Positions 53,751-63,720 are shown, counted from the first letter of the stretch. The stretch: 64,000 bases of DNA from Gammaproteobacteria bacterium UBA2679 (GCA_002354735.1 DEMD01000010.1:248001-312000), one strand, 5' to 3'. A program made the numbers and translations. The notes: a model not told the origin generated them from the letters alone.

Positions 53751-54170
53751 TCAGGATTCAGCTATCGTGTAGTCGTGGGTGATTTTCACGCCACCGCGTT
53801 CGAGCATTATAGAGGCCGAGCAATATTTGTCAGCCGACATCTTGATGGCTCGTTCAACCTGTTTCGGGCTGACATCAGTACCTTTGATTTCGAAATGAAT
53901 ATGGATATCGGTAAATACGGCCGGTATCTCATCAGCACGCTTGGCCTTCACTGTAGCGACACAGTCCGAAACCACCTGGCGCGATCGGCGCAGGATCATC
54001 ATGACATCGAACGAGGTACAGGCGCCCAGGCCGACCAGCATGGTCTCCATTGGACGCGGTCCCTGATTCTTGCCGCCCTGGTCCGGGGGGCCGTCGATGG
54101 TCAGGGTATGGCCGCTTTCAGTCTTTGCTTCGAAAAGGGCATCGCCCTTCCATGCTATCGTTGCTTTCAT
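53751..54170 (-). CDS. OsmC/YhfA-family protein
   Basis: 139 residues. OsmC-fold with the conserved cysteines at [11 protein letters not shown] and KYCSASIML, which in OsmC and Ohr are the peroxidatic and resolving residues. It groups with E. coli YhfA, whose substrate is not known. It is divergent from vfr by 172 bases, so shared regulation by Vfr is possible. Confidence 0.9.
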   Translation of the reverse strand: MKATIAWKGDALFEAKTESGHTLTIDGPPDQGGKNQGPRPMETMLVGLGACTSFDVMMILRRSRQVVSDCVATVKAKRADEIPAVFTDIHIHFEIKGTDVSPKQVERAIKMSADKYCSASIMLERGGVKITHDYTIAES

Positions 54171-54342
54171 CGCGAGATCATCAGTTCGTCGGCAGCAGTG
54201 CTGCCATTATAAGGGGGCAAAGCCTACCACATGCCGGCTTGCCTAATCACAGGATTTCTGCTTAATTTAACATAGTGGTCATAATGCATCTTTTTAATGA
54301 ACCCATACCTATGCAATCCATGAGTGAACAGAGGAATCAAGA

Positions 54343-54987
54343 ATGGTGACGGTAGTAAAGCCAACCGAGCAAACCAAACATCTTGATTATTTCCTCTCAC
54401 AGTGTCACCGAAGACGCTATCCCAGCAAAAGCACCATCATCTACGCTGGCGACAAGAGCGATTCACTGTTCTACATCATCAAGGGATCCACGACGGTTAT
54501 CATCGAGGATGATGATGGCCGGGAAATGATCATGGCCTACCTGAACGCCGGAGACTTTTTCGGGGAGATGGGCGTGTTCGACCCGGAAGCGGTCGGCTCA
54601 CGCAGTGCCTGGGTCAAGGCCAAGACTGAATGCGAAGTGGCTGAAATCAGTTACAGCAAGTTCCGCGAAATCGCTCAGGAAGACCCAAAAATTCTCTACT
54701 TCATCGGCGAGCAGATGGCGACGCGACTGCGTCAGACCACTCGCAAGGTGGGCGACCTTGCCTTCCTCGATGTGACTGGTCGGGTAGCCCGCACGCTACT
54801 GGATCTCTGTCGTGAACCCGACGCCATGACCCATCCCGACGGCATGCAGATCAAGATCACCCGCCAGGAGATCGGCCGCATCGTTGGATGTTCGCGTGAG
54901 ATGGTTGGGCGCGTGCTGAAGGCTCTGGAAGATCAGGGCCTGGTGCAGGTGAAGGGCAAAACCATGGTGGTCTACGGAACGCGCTAA
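54343..54987 (+). CDS. vfr: Vfr, cAMP-binding global regulator (Crp family)
   Basis: 214 residues, the same length as P. aeruginosa Vfr. cAMP pocket with [11 protein letters not shown] and [18 protein letters not shown], hinge, then helix-turn-helix [20 protein letters not shown], which is nearly identical to Vfr. Vfr reads cAMP made by CyaB under Pil-Chp control and activates type IV pilus and virulence genes in P. aeruginosa; whether it does so here is inferred. An AGAGGAATCAAG ribosome site precedes the ATG. Confidence 0.96.
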   Translation: MVTVVKPTEQTKHLDYFLSQCHRRRYPSKSTIIYAGDKSDSLFYIIKGSTTVIIEDDDGREMIMAYLNAGDFFGEMGVFDPEAVGSRSAWVKAKTECEVAEISYSKFREIAQEDPKILYFIGEQMATRLRQTTRKVGDLAFLDVTGRVARTLLDLCREPDAMTHPDGMQIKITRQEIGRIVGCSREMVGRVLKALEDQGLVQVKGKTMVVYGTR

Positions 54988-54998
54988 GGGTTTTACGG

Positions 54999-55025
54999 TC
55001 GAGCTGGACGTCGAGACCAGCTCGA
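54999..55025. other. Nine-base inverted repeat after vfr
   Basis: TCGAGCTGG (54999-55007), a nine-base loop and CCAGCTCGA (55017-55025) form a stable stem 12 bases after the vfr stop. No T-run follows. It may be a Rho-type or 3'-protective hairpin. From 55026 to 55268 I see no other clear element before the receptor gene. Confidence 0.55.
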
Positions 55026-55268
55026 TCAAGGCCCCGCGAGGGCTTCCAGTCCGGTAAGCGTATCAATCTTTGCCCGAAACGGCATCCCCTCCCTGCACAG
55101 ATAATATTCCTGATATCTACCCGAATGCGGGCGGTCCCACGAGCCAGCCATAAGGTCTTGTTGCCAGCGCTTCCCATGAATTACTATTCGAAGAATAGTC
55201 ACATGAAGATGCGAAGCGGTCCGCTACCTGTCTTCAATGTCGACACTGGTGTCATCAGGTCCACACAT

Positions 55269-57236
55269 ATGAACTGTTCCACGGACCTGAGGGTCTTTCT
55301 CTGCCGTAGGGCTAGCAGGGCAAGCACATACCGCGGTTGCGTGATTGGGATCGGCGCCTTGTCAGCGCTGCTGGTGCCCTGCGCCGCGCATGCACAGGAT
55401 GTTGCCCTGGCAGATCTGTCTCTCGAAGAACTGGCTGAAATGCCGGTTATTTCAGTATCCAAGGCGGCGCGGCCGGTTTCCGATGCGCCGGCATCCGTGT
55501 TCGTCATCACTCATGACGATGTGCGACGAAATGGTGCGACCACCTTGCCGGAGGCGCTGCGCCTCGCGCCAAACCTTCAGGTCGCACGTATCGATGCGCG
55601 CAACTATGCCATCTCCGCGCGAGGCTTCAATAATCTCCTGGCCAACAAGATGCTGGTGATGATAGATGGCCGCACCGTGTATTCCCCCTTCTTCTCAGGC
55701 GTCTTCTGGGATGCGCAGGATGTGCTGCTGGAAGACCTGGATCGTGTAGAAGTCGTGAGTGGCCCTGGTGGCACGCTGTGGGGAGCTAACGCGGTCAATG
55801 GGGTCATCAACGTTGTCACACGATCTGCAGCCGAGACCCAGGGCGAGCTGTTTTCCGTCGGCGCCAGCGAGCAGGAGCATCATGCTGCAGCCAGATACGG
55901 GGGTGAACTGATTGCTGATGGCCACTACAGAGTGTATGGCAAGCGTAGTCAGCACGATGACGTCGAGCGAGCCGACGGCAGCCCCACCGAAACTGGTTGG
56001 GATCGCTCCCAGGCAGGTTTCAGGACCGATTGGACCAGTAACAACCGCTCCCTGACGGTCCAGGGGGATTTCTATCAGGGAGAGCTCGAACAGACCGACC
56101 TGAGAGATACCGAGATCGAGGGCGCCAATGTGCTCACGCGCGCGACCTGGGCGCGCTCGGCGGAGTCCCTGTGGTCGTTGCAGGCTTACTTCGACCATAC
56201 GCACCGTGATCAGGCCGAATCGTACGAGCAGCATCTCAATACGATTGATATTGAACTACAACACGAATGGTCACTCGACGATACTCACACGCTCGTATGG
56301 GGTGGTGGGCATCGATATCTGACAGATCGAGTCGAGAACAGACAGCGTTTCGAGTTCCTGCCGGATGATGTGGTGTTGCGATGGACCAACGTGTTCGCCC
56401 AGGATGAGATAACGCTGACGGACAAATTGCGTCTGACTGTGGGGACCAGACTGGAGCATAATCCTTACACCGGATGGGAGAGCATGCCCAGCGCACACCT
56501 CGCATGGACACCGGCTGCTCGTCAGCTCATCTGGAGCAGTATCGCGATCGCGGTCCGGTCTCCGTCGCGTATTGACCGGGACTTTTTCAGCCCGGTGAAT
56601 CCCCCACTGCTCGACGGTGTGCCCCAGTACGAATTCGCTGGTGGCAAGAACTTCGAATCTGAGACTTCGACTGTTTATGAGCTAGGCTACCGAAGCCAGC
56701 CCGTGGCCGCTGTGAACTGGTCGGTAACCGGCTTCTACAGCCACTACGATGATCTGCGCACCTTGGAGCCGAATCCCTCTGGCACTGGTCAGGTGTTCAG
56801 GAATCGAGCAAAAGGCAATGTCTATGGTCTGGAAACCTGGGCAAGCTGGCAGGCTACTGCGCGATGGCGGCTGCACGCTGGCTTCGTGGTTCAGCGTCTG
56901 GATATCGATCTCAAGCCCGGCAGCCTCGATACGTCCAGCACCACGAACATAGCCAATGGGGATCCTGAGTTTTATGGTCAGATCCGTTCTGCCTTCGATA
57001 TCAGTCACCAACTGACACTTGACGCCTTCCTTCGGCACGCTGGTGAGATCGAGCAGATCGATGTGCCAGCTTACACCTCGCTCGATCTGCGCCTAGGATG
57101 GCGGCCCCTGTCCCGTCTCGAGCTCTCGCTGGTAGGACAGAATCTGCTGGATGATACTCATCCGGAGTTTGGCAGAGCGCCTGTACGTAGCGAGTTCGAG
57201 CGCGGTGTTTTTGGCAAGCTCGTGTGGGGGCTGTAG
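55269..57236 (+). CDS. TonB-dependent outer-membrane receptor
   Basis: 655 residues from ATG 55269. Signal peptide ending CAAHA, a short N-terminal region (LADLSLEELAEMPVISVSKA), plug domain (about 60-170: ARGFNNLLANKMLVMIDG, RVEVVSGPGGTLWGANAVNG) and a beta-barrel ending in FGKLVWGL with a C-terminal hydrophobic residue. ATG codons at 55125, 55176 and 55203 are also in frame, but they would make an unusually long signal. The ligand is not evident. Its operon partners (YfiR-like protein and kinase) suggest a signalling rather than purely nutritional job. Confidence 0.88.
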   Translation: MNCSTDLRVFLCRRASRASTYRGCVIGIGALSALLVPCAAHAQDVALADLSLEELAEMPVISVSKAARPVSDAPASVFVITHDDVRRNGATTLPEALRLAPNLQVARIDARNYAISARGFNNLLANKMLVMIDGRTVYSPFFSGVFWDAQDVLLEDLDRVEVVSGPGGTLWGANAVNGVINVVTRSAAETQGELFSVGASEQEHHAAARYGGELIADGHYRVYGKRSQHDDVERADGSPTETGWDRSQAGFRTDWTSNNRSLTVQGDFYQGELEQTDLRDTEIEGANVLTRATWARSAESLWSLQAYFDHTHRDQAESYEQHLNTIDIELQHEWSLDDTHTLVWGGGHRYLTDRVENRQRFEFLPDDVVLRWTNVFAQDEITLTDKLRLTVGTRLEHNPYTGWESMPSAHLAWTPAARQLIWSSIAIAVRSPSRIDRDFFSPVNPPLLDGVPQYEFAGGKNFESETSTVYELGYRSQPVAAVNWSVTGFYSHYDDLRTLEPNPSGTGQVFRNRAKGNVYGLETWASWQATARWRLHAGFVVQRLDIDLKPGSLDTSSTTNIANGDPEFYGQIRSAFDISHQLTLDAFLRHAGEIEQIDVPAYTSLDLRLGWRPLSRLELSLVGQNLLDDTHPEFGRAPVRSEFERGVFGKLVWGL

Positions 57237-57237
57237 C

Positions 57238-57840
57238 ATGACAACTGCGTGCCGCGTTCAGAACATTGCCGAGGCCCTGGGCCAAGGCTGCCGTTCCCGT
57301 CGGCTTGCGTTTCTCGCCATCTGTTTCGGCGTTTGGGGATTTTCTGTCGTGGCGGCGGCGAAGGACGGGGCGCCGGAGTATCGGATCAAGGCAGCAATGG
57401 TCTTCAAGTTTCTCAGCTATACGCAGTGGCCCGACTCTGCATTCGAGGCCCCGGATTCCCCCTACAGGATCTGGGTGCTGGGCGCCAGCCCGATCAGTGC
57501 CGAACTCCAGGAAGGCATAGCAGGTAGACTCGTGAACGATAGGCCGGTACAGGTACTAACGGCCTCGAGCACACGAGAAATCACCCTCCCTCACGTCGTT
57601 TTCGTAGGTCACGATGCCGAAGATGCTCTAGCGGCCCTGACCAGGCGGAACAGGGGCAAGCCGCTGCTCGTTGTCACTGAAAATGAAGATGGGCTGGCAC
57701 CTGGCAGTACGATCAACCTGAGACTGATCAGCGGTCGTGTCGGATTTGACGTTTCGCTGCATTGGGCAGATATCTCCCAACTCAAACTGAGCTCTCGTCT
57801 CCTGGCCGTGGCATCCTCAGTCGAGCGAGAGGCGCCCTAG
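57238..57840 (+). CDS. YfiR-family (DUF4154) periplasmic protein
   Basis: 200 residues. A signal anchor or peptide of about 40 residues (LAFLAICFGVWGFSVVAAA), then the YfiR domain: EYRIKAAMVFKFLSYTQWP, HVVFVGHDAED, NLRLISGRVGFDVSLHWADI and KLSSRLLAVA. YfiR of P. aeruginosa represses a diguanylate cyclase from the periplasm; here the partner is a histidine kinase instead. ATG 57238 has GGGGG eight bases upstream and begins one base after the receptor's stop. Confidence 0.9.
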   Translation: MTTACRVQNIAEALGQGCRSRRLAFLAICFGVWGFSVVAAAKDGAPEYRIKAAMVFKFLSYTQWPDSAFEAPDSPYRIWVLGASPISAELQEGIAGRLVNDRPVQVLTASSTREITLPHVVFVGHDAEDALAALTRRNRGKPLLVVTENEDGLAPGSTINLRLISGRVGFDVSLHWADISQLKLSSRLLAVASSVEREAP

Positions 57841-57842
57841 TG

Positions 57843-59741
57843 ATGCGCCCTCTCAGTAAGTCCATATCCAGCAAGCTGATGCTCGTGGTCATGGCCACGA
57901 CCTTCTTTGCGCTGCTGATCCATGCCTCGATCATGCTCGTGGTGAACCTTCGTGCCTATCACGACGAACTCATCAGCGATGTGCGCACTCAAGCCAGTAT
58001 CATCGCTGATATCAGCACACCCGCGCTGGAGTTTAATGATCCGCTCACAGCCAGACAGAACCTGGAGCTTCTGAGGACTCGACCAGCCATCATCAACGCG
58101 GTGCTGTTCACGCCGGATAGGGAAAAGTTCGCTGAATACACCAGTAAGGCCGCTACCCGCGATGGTCAGCACGTTCGATGGCCTACGCCCGAGGAGCTGG
58201 CCGAAGGCCATGTGGTCGAGGCCGACAGGCTTCATGTCTGGCAGCCGCTCGTCAAGGATGATCAGGTCATTGCTACAGTCTACATCCGTGCACGCTATGA
58301 GCTGAGTGCGCGTCTTCTGAACTATGTTCTGATTCTGATCGGCGTCATGGCAGCAAGCCTGGGTTTCGCGCTATTTATTGCCACCTGGCTTCGTGGTGCG
58401 CTGACAGCTCCAATTTTTGCCGTGACCGATGTGGCTCGTCGGGTGATGCAGACTCGCGACTTTTCGCTTCGAGCCCAGAAACATACAGAAGATGAAATTG
58501 GCGTTCTCGTCGAAGCATTCAACGATATGCTGAGCGAAATAGAACGTCGTGCCAGTGCCCTGGAACAGTCGAACCGTTCGCTCGAGCACGAAATGTCCGA
58601 GCGCCATGCAGCGGAGAACGCCTTGCGAATTGCGGATCGTCGTAAGGATGAGTTTCTCGCAACGCTTGCTCATGAGCTGCGCAACCCATTGGCGCCTCTG
58701 GCTAATGGCTTGAGGATCCTCCGCATTCCAGGCGATATGAAGCCTGAACAGCAGACCGCTCTCGTGGTGATGGAGCGGCAGTTGAAACAGATGGTCCGGC
58801 TTGTCGATGATCTGCTCGACGTGTCGAGGATTACAACAGGAAAGTTGACGATAACGAAATCGCTGGTGGATCTGGAGTCGATCATGCAGAACGCTATCGA
58901 AACCAGTGGGTTATTCATCGAAGAGATGGGCCACGACTTTTCCGTCACTATGCCGGCAGACCCCGTCTATCTCGATGCTGATCCGGTTCGCCTCGCTCAG
59001 GTTTTCTCGAACCTGCTAAATAACGCAGCGAAATATACGCCCCGTGGCGGCAGGATCAGCTTCGCCGCTCGGGTGGAAGATAACCAGGCAGTTGTCGATG
59101 TCGAAGACAACGGTATTGGTATCCAGCCAGAGATGCTGCCAGAAATCTTCGGCATGTTCATCCAGGTGGATCAGTCGCTGGAGCGCGATCAGGCAGGGCT
59201 AGGGGTAGGGCTGGCCCTGTCGAGGCGTCTGGTCGAACTCCATGGAGGACAACTCCTCGTCGGCAGCAAGGGTAGCAGGCAGGGCAGTACCTTTACCGTA
59301 AGGATCGATGTTGCGGAAAAGCCGGCAGGTATCAAGGCCACAGCGGCGGCGGTGAGTGAGGTACAGAAAGCGAGCTGCCGTGTGCTGCTGGTAGACGACA
59401 ACATCGACTTCGTGAGCAGCCTGAAGACCTTGCTGACTCACTCAGGTCATGAGGTTCGTCTTGCTCATTCCGGCGAGGATGCCCTGATGATAGCTGCTGA
59501 TTTCGTGCCCGACATCGCCTTTCTGGACATCGGGATGCCAGGCATGAACGGCTATGACCTGGCACGGGCCCTCCGACAGAAGTCGGCATTGGCAGACTGT
59601 ACATTAGTCGCGGTCACTGGCTGGGGACAGGAAAAAGACAGGCAGTTGTCCAAAGAGGCAGGCTTCGACCATCACCTGCTCAAACCCGCCGCCCTCGAGG
59701 ACATCAAGGCGCTGATCGAGTGCGGTCGCAATAACGGCTAG
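57843..59741 (+). CDS. Hybrid sensor histidine kinase/receiver
   Basis: 632 residues. Membrane helix (about 14-35), a periplasmic CHASE8-type sensor (about 40-160), a second helix (about 165-185), HAMP, HisKA with phospho-His in FLATLAHELRNPLAPL, HATPase (NLLNNAAKYTPRGG, VEDNGIGIQPEM, LGVGLALSRRLV) and a C-terminal receiver (VLLVDDNIDFVSSL, phospho-Asp in FLDIGMPGMNG). The start two bases after the YfiR stop fits the operon. The downstream response protein is not adjacent. The stop overlaps the convergent AraC gene by four bases. Confidence 0.92.
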   Translation: MRPLSKSISSKLMLVVMATTFFALLIHASIMLVVNLRAYHDELISDVRTQASIIADISTPALEFNDPLTARQNLELLRTRPAIINAVLFTPDREKFAEYTSKAATRDGQHVRWPTPEELAEGHVVEADRLHVWQPLVKDDQVIATVYIRARYELSARLLNYVLILIGVMAASLGFALFIATWLRGALTAPIFAVTDVARRVMQTRDFSLRAQKHTEDEIGVLVEAFNDMLSEIERRASALEQSNRSLEHEMSERHAAENALRIADRRKDEFLATLAHELRNPLAPLANGLRILRIPGDMKPEQQTALVVMERQLKQMVRLVDDLLDVSRITTGKLTITKSLVDLESIMQNAIETSGLFIEEMGHDFSVTMPADPVYLDADPVRLAQVFSNLLNNAAKYTPRGGRISFAARVEDNQAVVDVEDNGIGIQPEMLPEIFGMFIQVDQSLERDQAGLGVGLALSRRLVELHGGQLLVGSKGSRQGSTFTVRIDVAEKPAGIKATAAAVSEVQKASCRVLLVDDNIDFVSSLKTLLTHSGHEVRLAHSGEDALMIAADFVPDIAFLDIGMPGMNGYDLARALRQKSALADCTLVAVTGWGQEKDRQLSKEAGFDHHLLKPAALEDIKALIECGRNNG

Positions 59742-60781
59742 CTGCCTCGGCCCTCGAATTTGCCAGGCGTGGTGTCGTACCAGCTGCGGAAGGCCTTGAA
59801 GAAGGCGCTTGGTTCGCTGAACCCCAGCAGTGCACTCAGCTCATCCATCTTTGAAACGCCGTTCTTAAGATAGTGATGGGCCTTCTCCTTGCGCACCGCC
59901 AGCAAGAGGCTCTGATATGTGCAGCTCTCTTTTCTCAGTTTTCTGTGCAGTGTCTGCCGGCTCATATTGAGCTGATTGGCCACGTAATCCGAGCTGAGCA
60001 AGGGATCCTGGAGGGCATTGCCGATGATGCGACGCACTTCGCCTTCGAGCGTGGTTCTGCGCATCAGGCCATTGCTCTGTTCGGCAAGCCGGCTTGCCAA
60101 TACTGCCTTGACGTAAGGGTTGCTCGAAATCACCGGTAAGGTAAGGTCTTCGTGCGCGACCAGAATGGCATCTTCCGCCTGACCGAAACTCACGGCGTCG
60201 CCGAAGATGGCTCGGTAAGGCGCCTGGTCCGACACCGTATGCCTGAATGTCGTAGCGAGTGGCATGAGTGGCCTGCCGGTGAGGTGTCGCGCCCAGCTGA
60301 CGCCAGCAGCCATGCTACGGTCGATGGCGTTATCGAGCCGATATTCGGGCGGTGTGATTTCATAGACGATCTTGACGCCCGAAGCTTGCGCGACCGACCG
60401 GATGTTTTCCACTTCGCTCATAACGGCGGCATGTCTGGCGGAAATGACAATGACTTCGCCGAGCGTGTCTGCGAATCTGGTGACGTTTGAAATCATCCCC
60501 ATGGCCCGCAGGTTGACCCGGCTGCCGATAATCAGGCCGAGCTGCCGTGCATATGGTGATTGCTCGCCGACGCGCCATAGCTTCTGTACAAGGCTGGCCG
60601 GAAAGCGGGCTTCGATGTTTTCAAGATCTGCGCGTCTGATCCCGTCTACTTCAGCGTCGGGACCAGCCAGCACACCGAGCTCGACAAGGCCGTCGAAGAG
60701 ATCGAGGATCGAAGCAGCAGAGACCGTTGGCTCTCTGGATCGGATACCTCTCACCGCAGCGATTGCCAGATAATGAGACAA
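59738..60781 (-). CDS. AraC-family regulator with arabinose-binding-type effector domain
   Basis: 347 residues. Effector domain of the OruR/ArgR-like class (RVNLRAMGMISNVTRFADTL) and C-terminal helix-turn-helix pair (VANQLNMSRQTLHRKLRKES, MDELSALLGFSEPSAFFKAF). The start is TTG 60781. It is divergent, with a 102-base gap, from the acyl-CoA synthetase at 60884, so control of that gene is plausible. Ligand likely a small hydrophobic or amino-acid-like molecule; unknown. Confidence 0.88.
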   Translation of the reverse strand: MSHYLAIAAVRGIRSREPTVSAASILDLFDGLVELGVLAGPDAEVDGIRRADLENIEARFPASLVQKLWRVGEQSPYARQLGLIIGSRVNLRAMGMISNVTRFADTLGEVIVISARHAAVMSEVENIRSVAQASGVKIVYEITPPEYRLDNAIDRSMAAGVSWARHLTGRPLMPLATTFRHTVSDQAPYRAIFGDAVSFGQAEDAILVAHEDLTLPVISSNPYVKAVLASRLAEQSNGLMRRTTLEGEVRRIIGNALQDPLLSSDYVANQLNMSRQTLHRKLRKESCTYQSLLLAVRKEKAHHYLKNGVSKMDELSALLGFSEPSAFFKAFRSWYDTTPGKFEGRGS

Positions 60782-60883
60782 AAGGACAGCAGGATGTTAC
60801 GCATGGTCATTACCGGCACAAAAGTGAGCAGCTAGCATCGCACACATACAACAACAGCTAAAACAAGGGCAGGACAGCCAGCC

Positions 60884-62710
60884 ATGGATAATCAGGACAT
60901 CATAACGTTTCCTCAGTTCGCAAGAAAAATACCAATGCTCATTTCCGGCGTCCCGGGACTGGTGAAAGGCCTCAAAGTTGGCGACACCACCGACAAGACG
61001 CGGGTAGTCGGGCTGGGTATGTGTATCGAGACACTGGCTGCCGAGAGCGGACAGACCGAAGCCATCGTCGATGGTGACAGGTCGATGACCTACGCTGAAT
61101 TCAACGCCTGGGCCAATCGGGTCGGCAATTACCTGACCTCGACGGGCATCGTCAAAGGTGATGCCGTTGTCATCATGATCGAGAACCGGCTTGAGCTGAT
61201 GGTTGCCATTACCGCGTGTGCCAAAATTGGCGCGGTCAGTGCGCTAGTCAACACCTCGCAGCGTGGCAGGGTGCTAACGCACAGTATCAATCTGGTGGCG
61301 CCCAGGGCGACCATAGTTGGTGCAGAGCTGGCAGACGCGTATGAAGAGGTGAAAGCGGAACTGATTGTACCAGAGCATCGTCAGTTTCTGGTGGCAGATG
61401 AGACTCAGGCGACGCCGAGCCGGGTGGCCGACTATTGGGTCGATCTCATGCACGCCAGCAAGGTGGCCTCCGGTGAGAACCCCCGCCAGTCGCGCGAAAT
61501 CTACCCTGACGATCCCTGCTTCTACATCTACACATCAGGCACGACCGGCCTGCCCAAGGCCGTGGTGTTCAATCATGGCCGCTTCATGAAAGCCTATGGT
61601 TCCTTTGGTTTCGCGGCAGTAAAGCTGGAATCCTCCGATAGAATGTACGTATGCCTGCCGTTCTACCACGCCACCGCTCTGGCCGTATGCTGGGGTTCAG
61701 TGCTTGCAGGCGGCGCTACGCTGGTTATGGCCAGACGCTTCAGTGCGTCCAGATTCTGGGAAGACATTCGTCAGCACAAGGTCACGGCATTCGGCTATGT
61801 TGGCGAATTGTGTCGCTATCTCATTGAGCGCCCGGTGTCGCCTGATGATCACAGGAACCAGGTTCGCGTCATCGTTGGCAACGGCCTCAGACCGTCAATC
61901 TGGAAGCAGTTCAAGGAACGCTTCGGCGTGCCCAGGGTGATGGAGTTTTACGCGTCGAGCGAGGGCAATATTGGCTTTTCCAATGTGCTGAATTTCGACA
62001 ACACGGTGGGGCTATGTCCATTCCGCTACTCGATCGTCGCCTACGACAATGAGCACGAGCGTCCTGTTCGTAATAGCAAAGGCCGGATGATTCCGGTGAA
62101 GAAGGGCGAGACCGGTCTGCTGATAGGCGAAATATCCGAGAAGACCCCTTTCCATGGCTACACCGACGCAGAAAAAACCGAGAAGTGTATTTTCCATGAT
62201 GTCTTCAAGAAGGGCGATCGCTGGTTCAACTCCGGGGATCTGATGCGAAACATGGGCTTTCGCCACGCCCAGTTCGTCGACCGCCTGGGCGATACCTTCC
62301 GCTGGAAGGGAGAGAACGTCTCAACCACGGAAGTTGAATTGATCATTGATGCTCATCCAAGCGTGGTTGAGTCGATCGTCTATGGTGTCGAGATTCCGGG
62401 GACCAACGGCCGGGCTGGCATGGCGTGGCTGAAGACAACCGGACACCCGGGGCAATTCGACTTCGAGGGTTTCCTCAAGATGTTACGCAGCAGCCTGCCT
62501 GTCTGCGCCGTTCCGATCTTCCTGCGGCTTGGTGAGGCAGCTGAAACGACCGGAACCTTCAAGCACAAAAAGGCGCCTTTGAAGGAGGCTGGCTACGACA
62601 TCAATTCGACCGACGATCCGATCTATGCCTGGCTCCCAGGCACGACGACCTATACCCGGATCACGCCGGCGATTCTTGAAGGTCTCAACCAGGGCGCTTA
62701 TCGCCTCTAG
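60884..62710 (+). CDS. Very-long-chain (FATP-type) acyl-CoA synthetase
   Basis: 608 residues. Adenylate-forming enzyme: AMP-binding loop YIYTSGTTGLPKAVVFNHG near 212, YASSEGNIGF near 357, GDRWFNSGDLMRN, FRWKGENVSTTEVE and a C-terminal HKKAPLKEAGYD containing the catalytic Lys region. The sequence groups with the fatty-acid-transport-protein type rather than FadD. It activates long or very long fatty acids with CoA. The two flanking AraC genes are turned away from it or end on it. Confidence 0.9.
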   Translation: MDNQDIITFPQFARKIPMLISGVPGLVKGLKVGDTTDKTRVVGLGMCIETLAAESGQTEAIVDGDRSMTYAEFNAWANRVGNYLTSTGIVKGDAVVIMIENRLELMVAITACAKIGAVSALVNTSQRGRVLTHSINLVAPRATIVGAELADAYEEVKAELIVPEHRQFLVADETQATPSRVADYWVDLMHASKVASGENPRQSREIYPDDPCFYIYTSGTTGLPKAVVFNHGRFMKAYGSFGFAAVKLESSDRMYVCLPFYHATALAVCWGSVLAGGATLVMARRFSASRFWEDIRQHKVTAFGYVGELCRYLIERPVSPDDHRNQVRVIVGNGLRPSIWKQFKERFGVPRVMEFYASSEGNIGFSNVLNFDNTVGLCPFRYSIVAYDNEHERPVRNSKGRMIPVKKGETGLLIGEISEKTPFHGYTDAEKTEKCIFHDVFKKGDRWFNSGDLMRNMGFRHAQFVDRLGDTFRWKGENVSTTEVELIIDAHPSVVESIVYGVEIPGTNGRAGMAWLKTTGHPGQFDFEGFLKMLRSSLPVCAVPIFLRLGEAAETTGTFKHKKAPLKEAGYDINSTDDPIYAWLPGTTTYTRITPAILEGLNQGAYRL

Positions 62711-63720
62711 TACGGTGGAGTGGTAGATCCCAGGCGCCGTCTGCGTCGGCCAGGCGAGCTGGCAGTCCAGCGGCGATAGGCCCGGGTGAAGGCGCTCTGT
62801 TCGGAGAAGCCGAGCAGCAGCGCAATGTCGCTCAGACTGAGGCTGGTATCGCCGAGATACTGCTCTGCAAGTTGTTCACGACTGCGATCCAGCCAGTGCT
62901 GCCAGCTCATGTCGTGCTGAGCGAGTCTTCTTTGCAATGTCCGTGGCGACATGTGCATGGCCTGGGCCGCACGCACCAATGTCGGTTCGCCATCCGCGAG
63001 CAGTCGCAGCAGAACCTGCTGCAGAATCCGTTCAACGTCGGAGGCGCCGGGTAGTGCACGTAACAGCGCCTGGGCTTGTCGGTCGAGCAAGTGCCTCAGC
63101 GTGGGGTCCCGTCGGGGCATGGGGATTGCCAGGTAGGCCTGGGGGAAGCGGACGCGAACATAGGCATCTCCAAAGGATACTGGACAACCAAAAAAGCTCT
63201 CATACGCCGACGCGTCTCTGGGGCTCACCTCACCACGAAAGCTAACCTTTGAGAGTGATGGCGGGTCATCCATCTGACGCCGCAGAAAGGTGAGCAGGGC
63301 AGCAATCGCAACGCCATCGCCCTGCTGCCCCAGACCACTACTATCGGGAGGCCATCGGATCTCCACATCATCGCCTGTGGCTTCGAGTTCAGCGATGCTC
63401 ACCCCGTAGAACAGCCGCTCGTAGCGCTGATAGGCCAGCATGGCTTCCCCTACGGTATCCGAAGCCAGAACCAGATAGCCCAGCACGCCAACATGGGCAG
63501 GCGTGACACAGGCGCCAATTGCCAGTTCTGGCGCCGGCTGATCAGGCGCGAGGGCAACGCCGCGCTCGACCAGATCACGCCAGACGGGTACGGGCACGTT
63601 ATCTTCCCGAGACCAGCGGGCGAGCGCGCTGCGAAGATCAAGCGCCTCGTGGTGCGCATCGTCGAGCCAGTCTCTAAGCAGCCCAATCCATGCCCCGGTT
63701 ACTCGCATAACCTGTCCCAT
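62707..63720 (-). CDS. AraC-family regulator
   Basis: 337 residues. Effector domain (GYLVLASDTVGEAMLAYQRY) and helix-turn-helix pair (AAQAMHMSPRTLQRRLAQHD, LSDIALLLGFSEQSAFTRAY), ending RWTASSPGRRRRR. ATG 63720 has GGAGG four bases upstream. The stop overlaps the acyl-CoA synthetase stop by four bases (convergent). It is divergent from the partial gene at 63836, a candidate target. Confidence 0.88.
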   Translation of the reverse strand: MGQVMRVTGAWIGLLRDWLDDAHHEALDLRSALARWSREDNVPVPVWRDLVERGVALAPDQPAPELAIGACVTPAHVGVLGYLVLASDTVGEAMLAYQRYERLFYGVSIAELEATGDDVEIRWPPDSSGLGQQGDGVAIAALLTFLRRQMDDPPSLSKVSFRGEVSPRDASAYESFFGCPVSFGDAYVRVRFPQAYLAIPMPRRDPTLRHLLDRQAQALLRALPGASDVERILQQVLLRLLADGEPTLVRAAQAMHMSPRTLQRRLAQHDMSWQHWLDRSREQLAEQYLGDTSLSLSDIALLLGFSEQSAFTRAYRRWTASSPGRRRRRLGSTTPPY

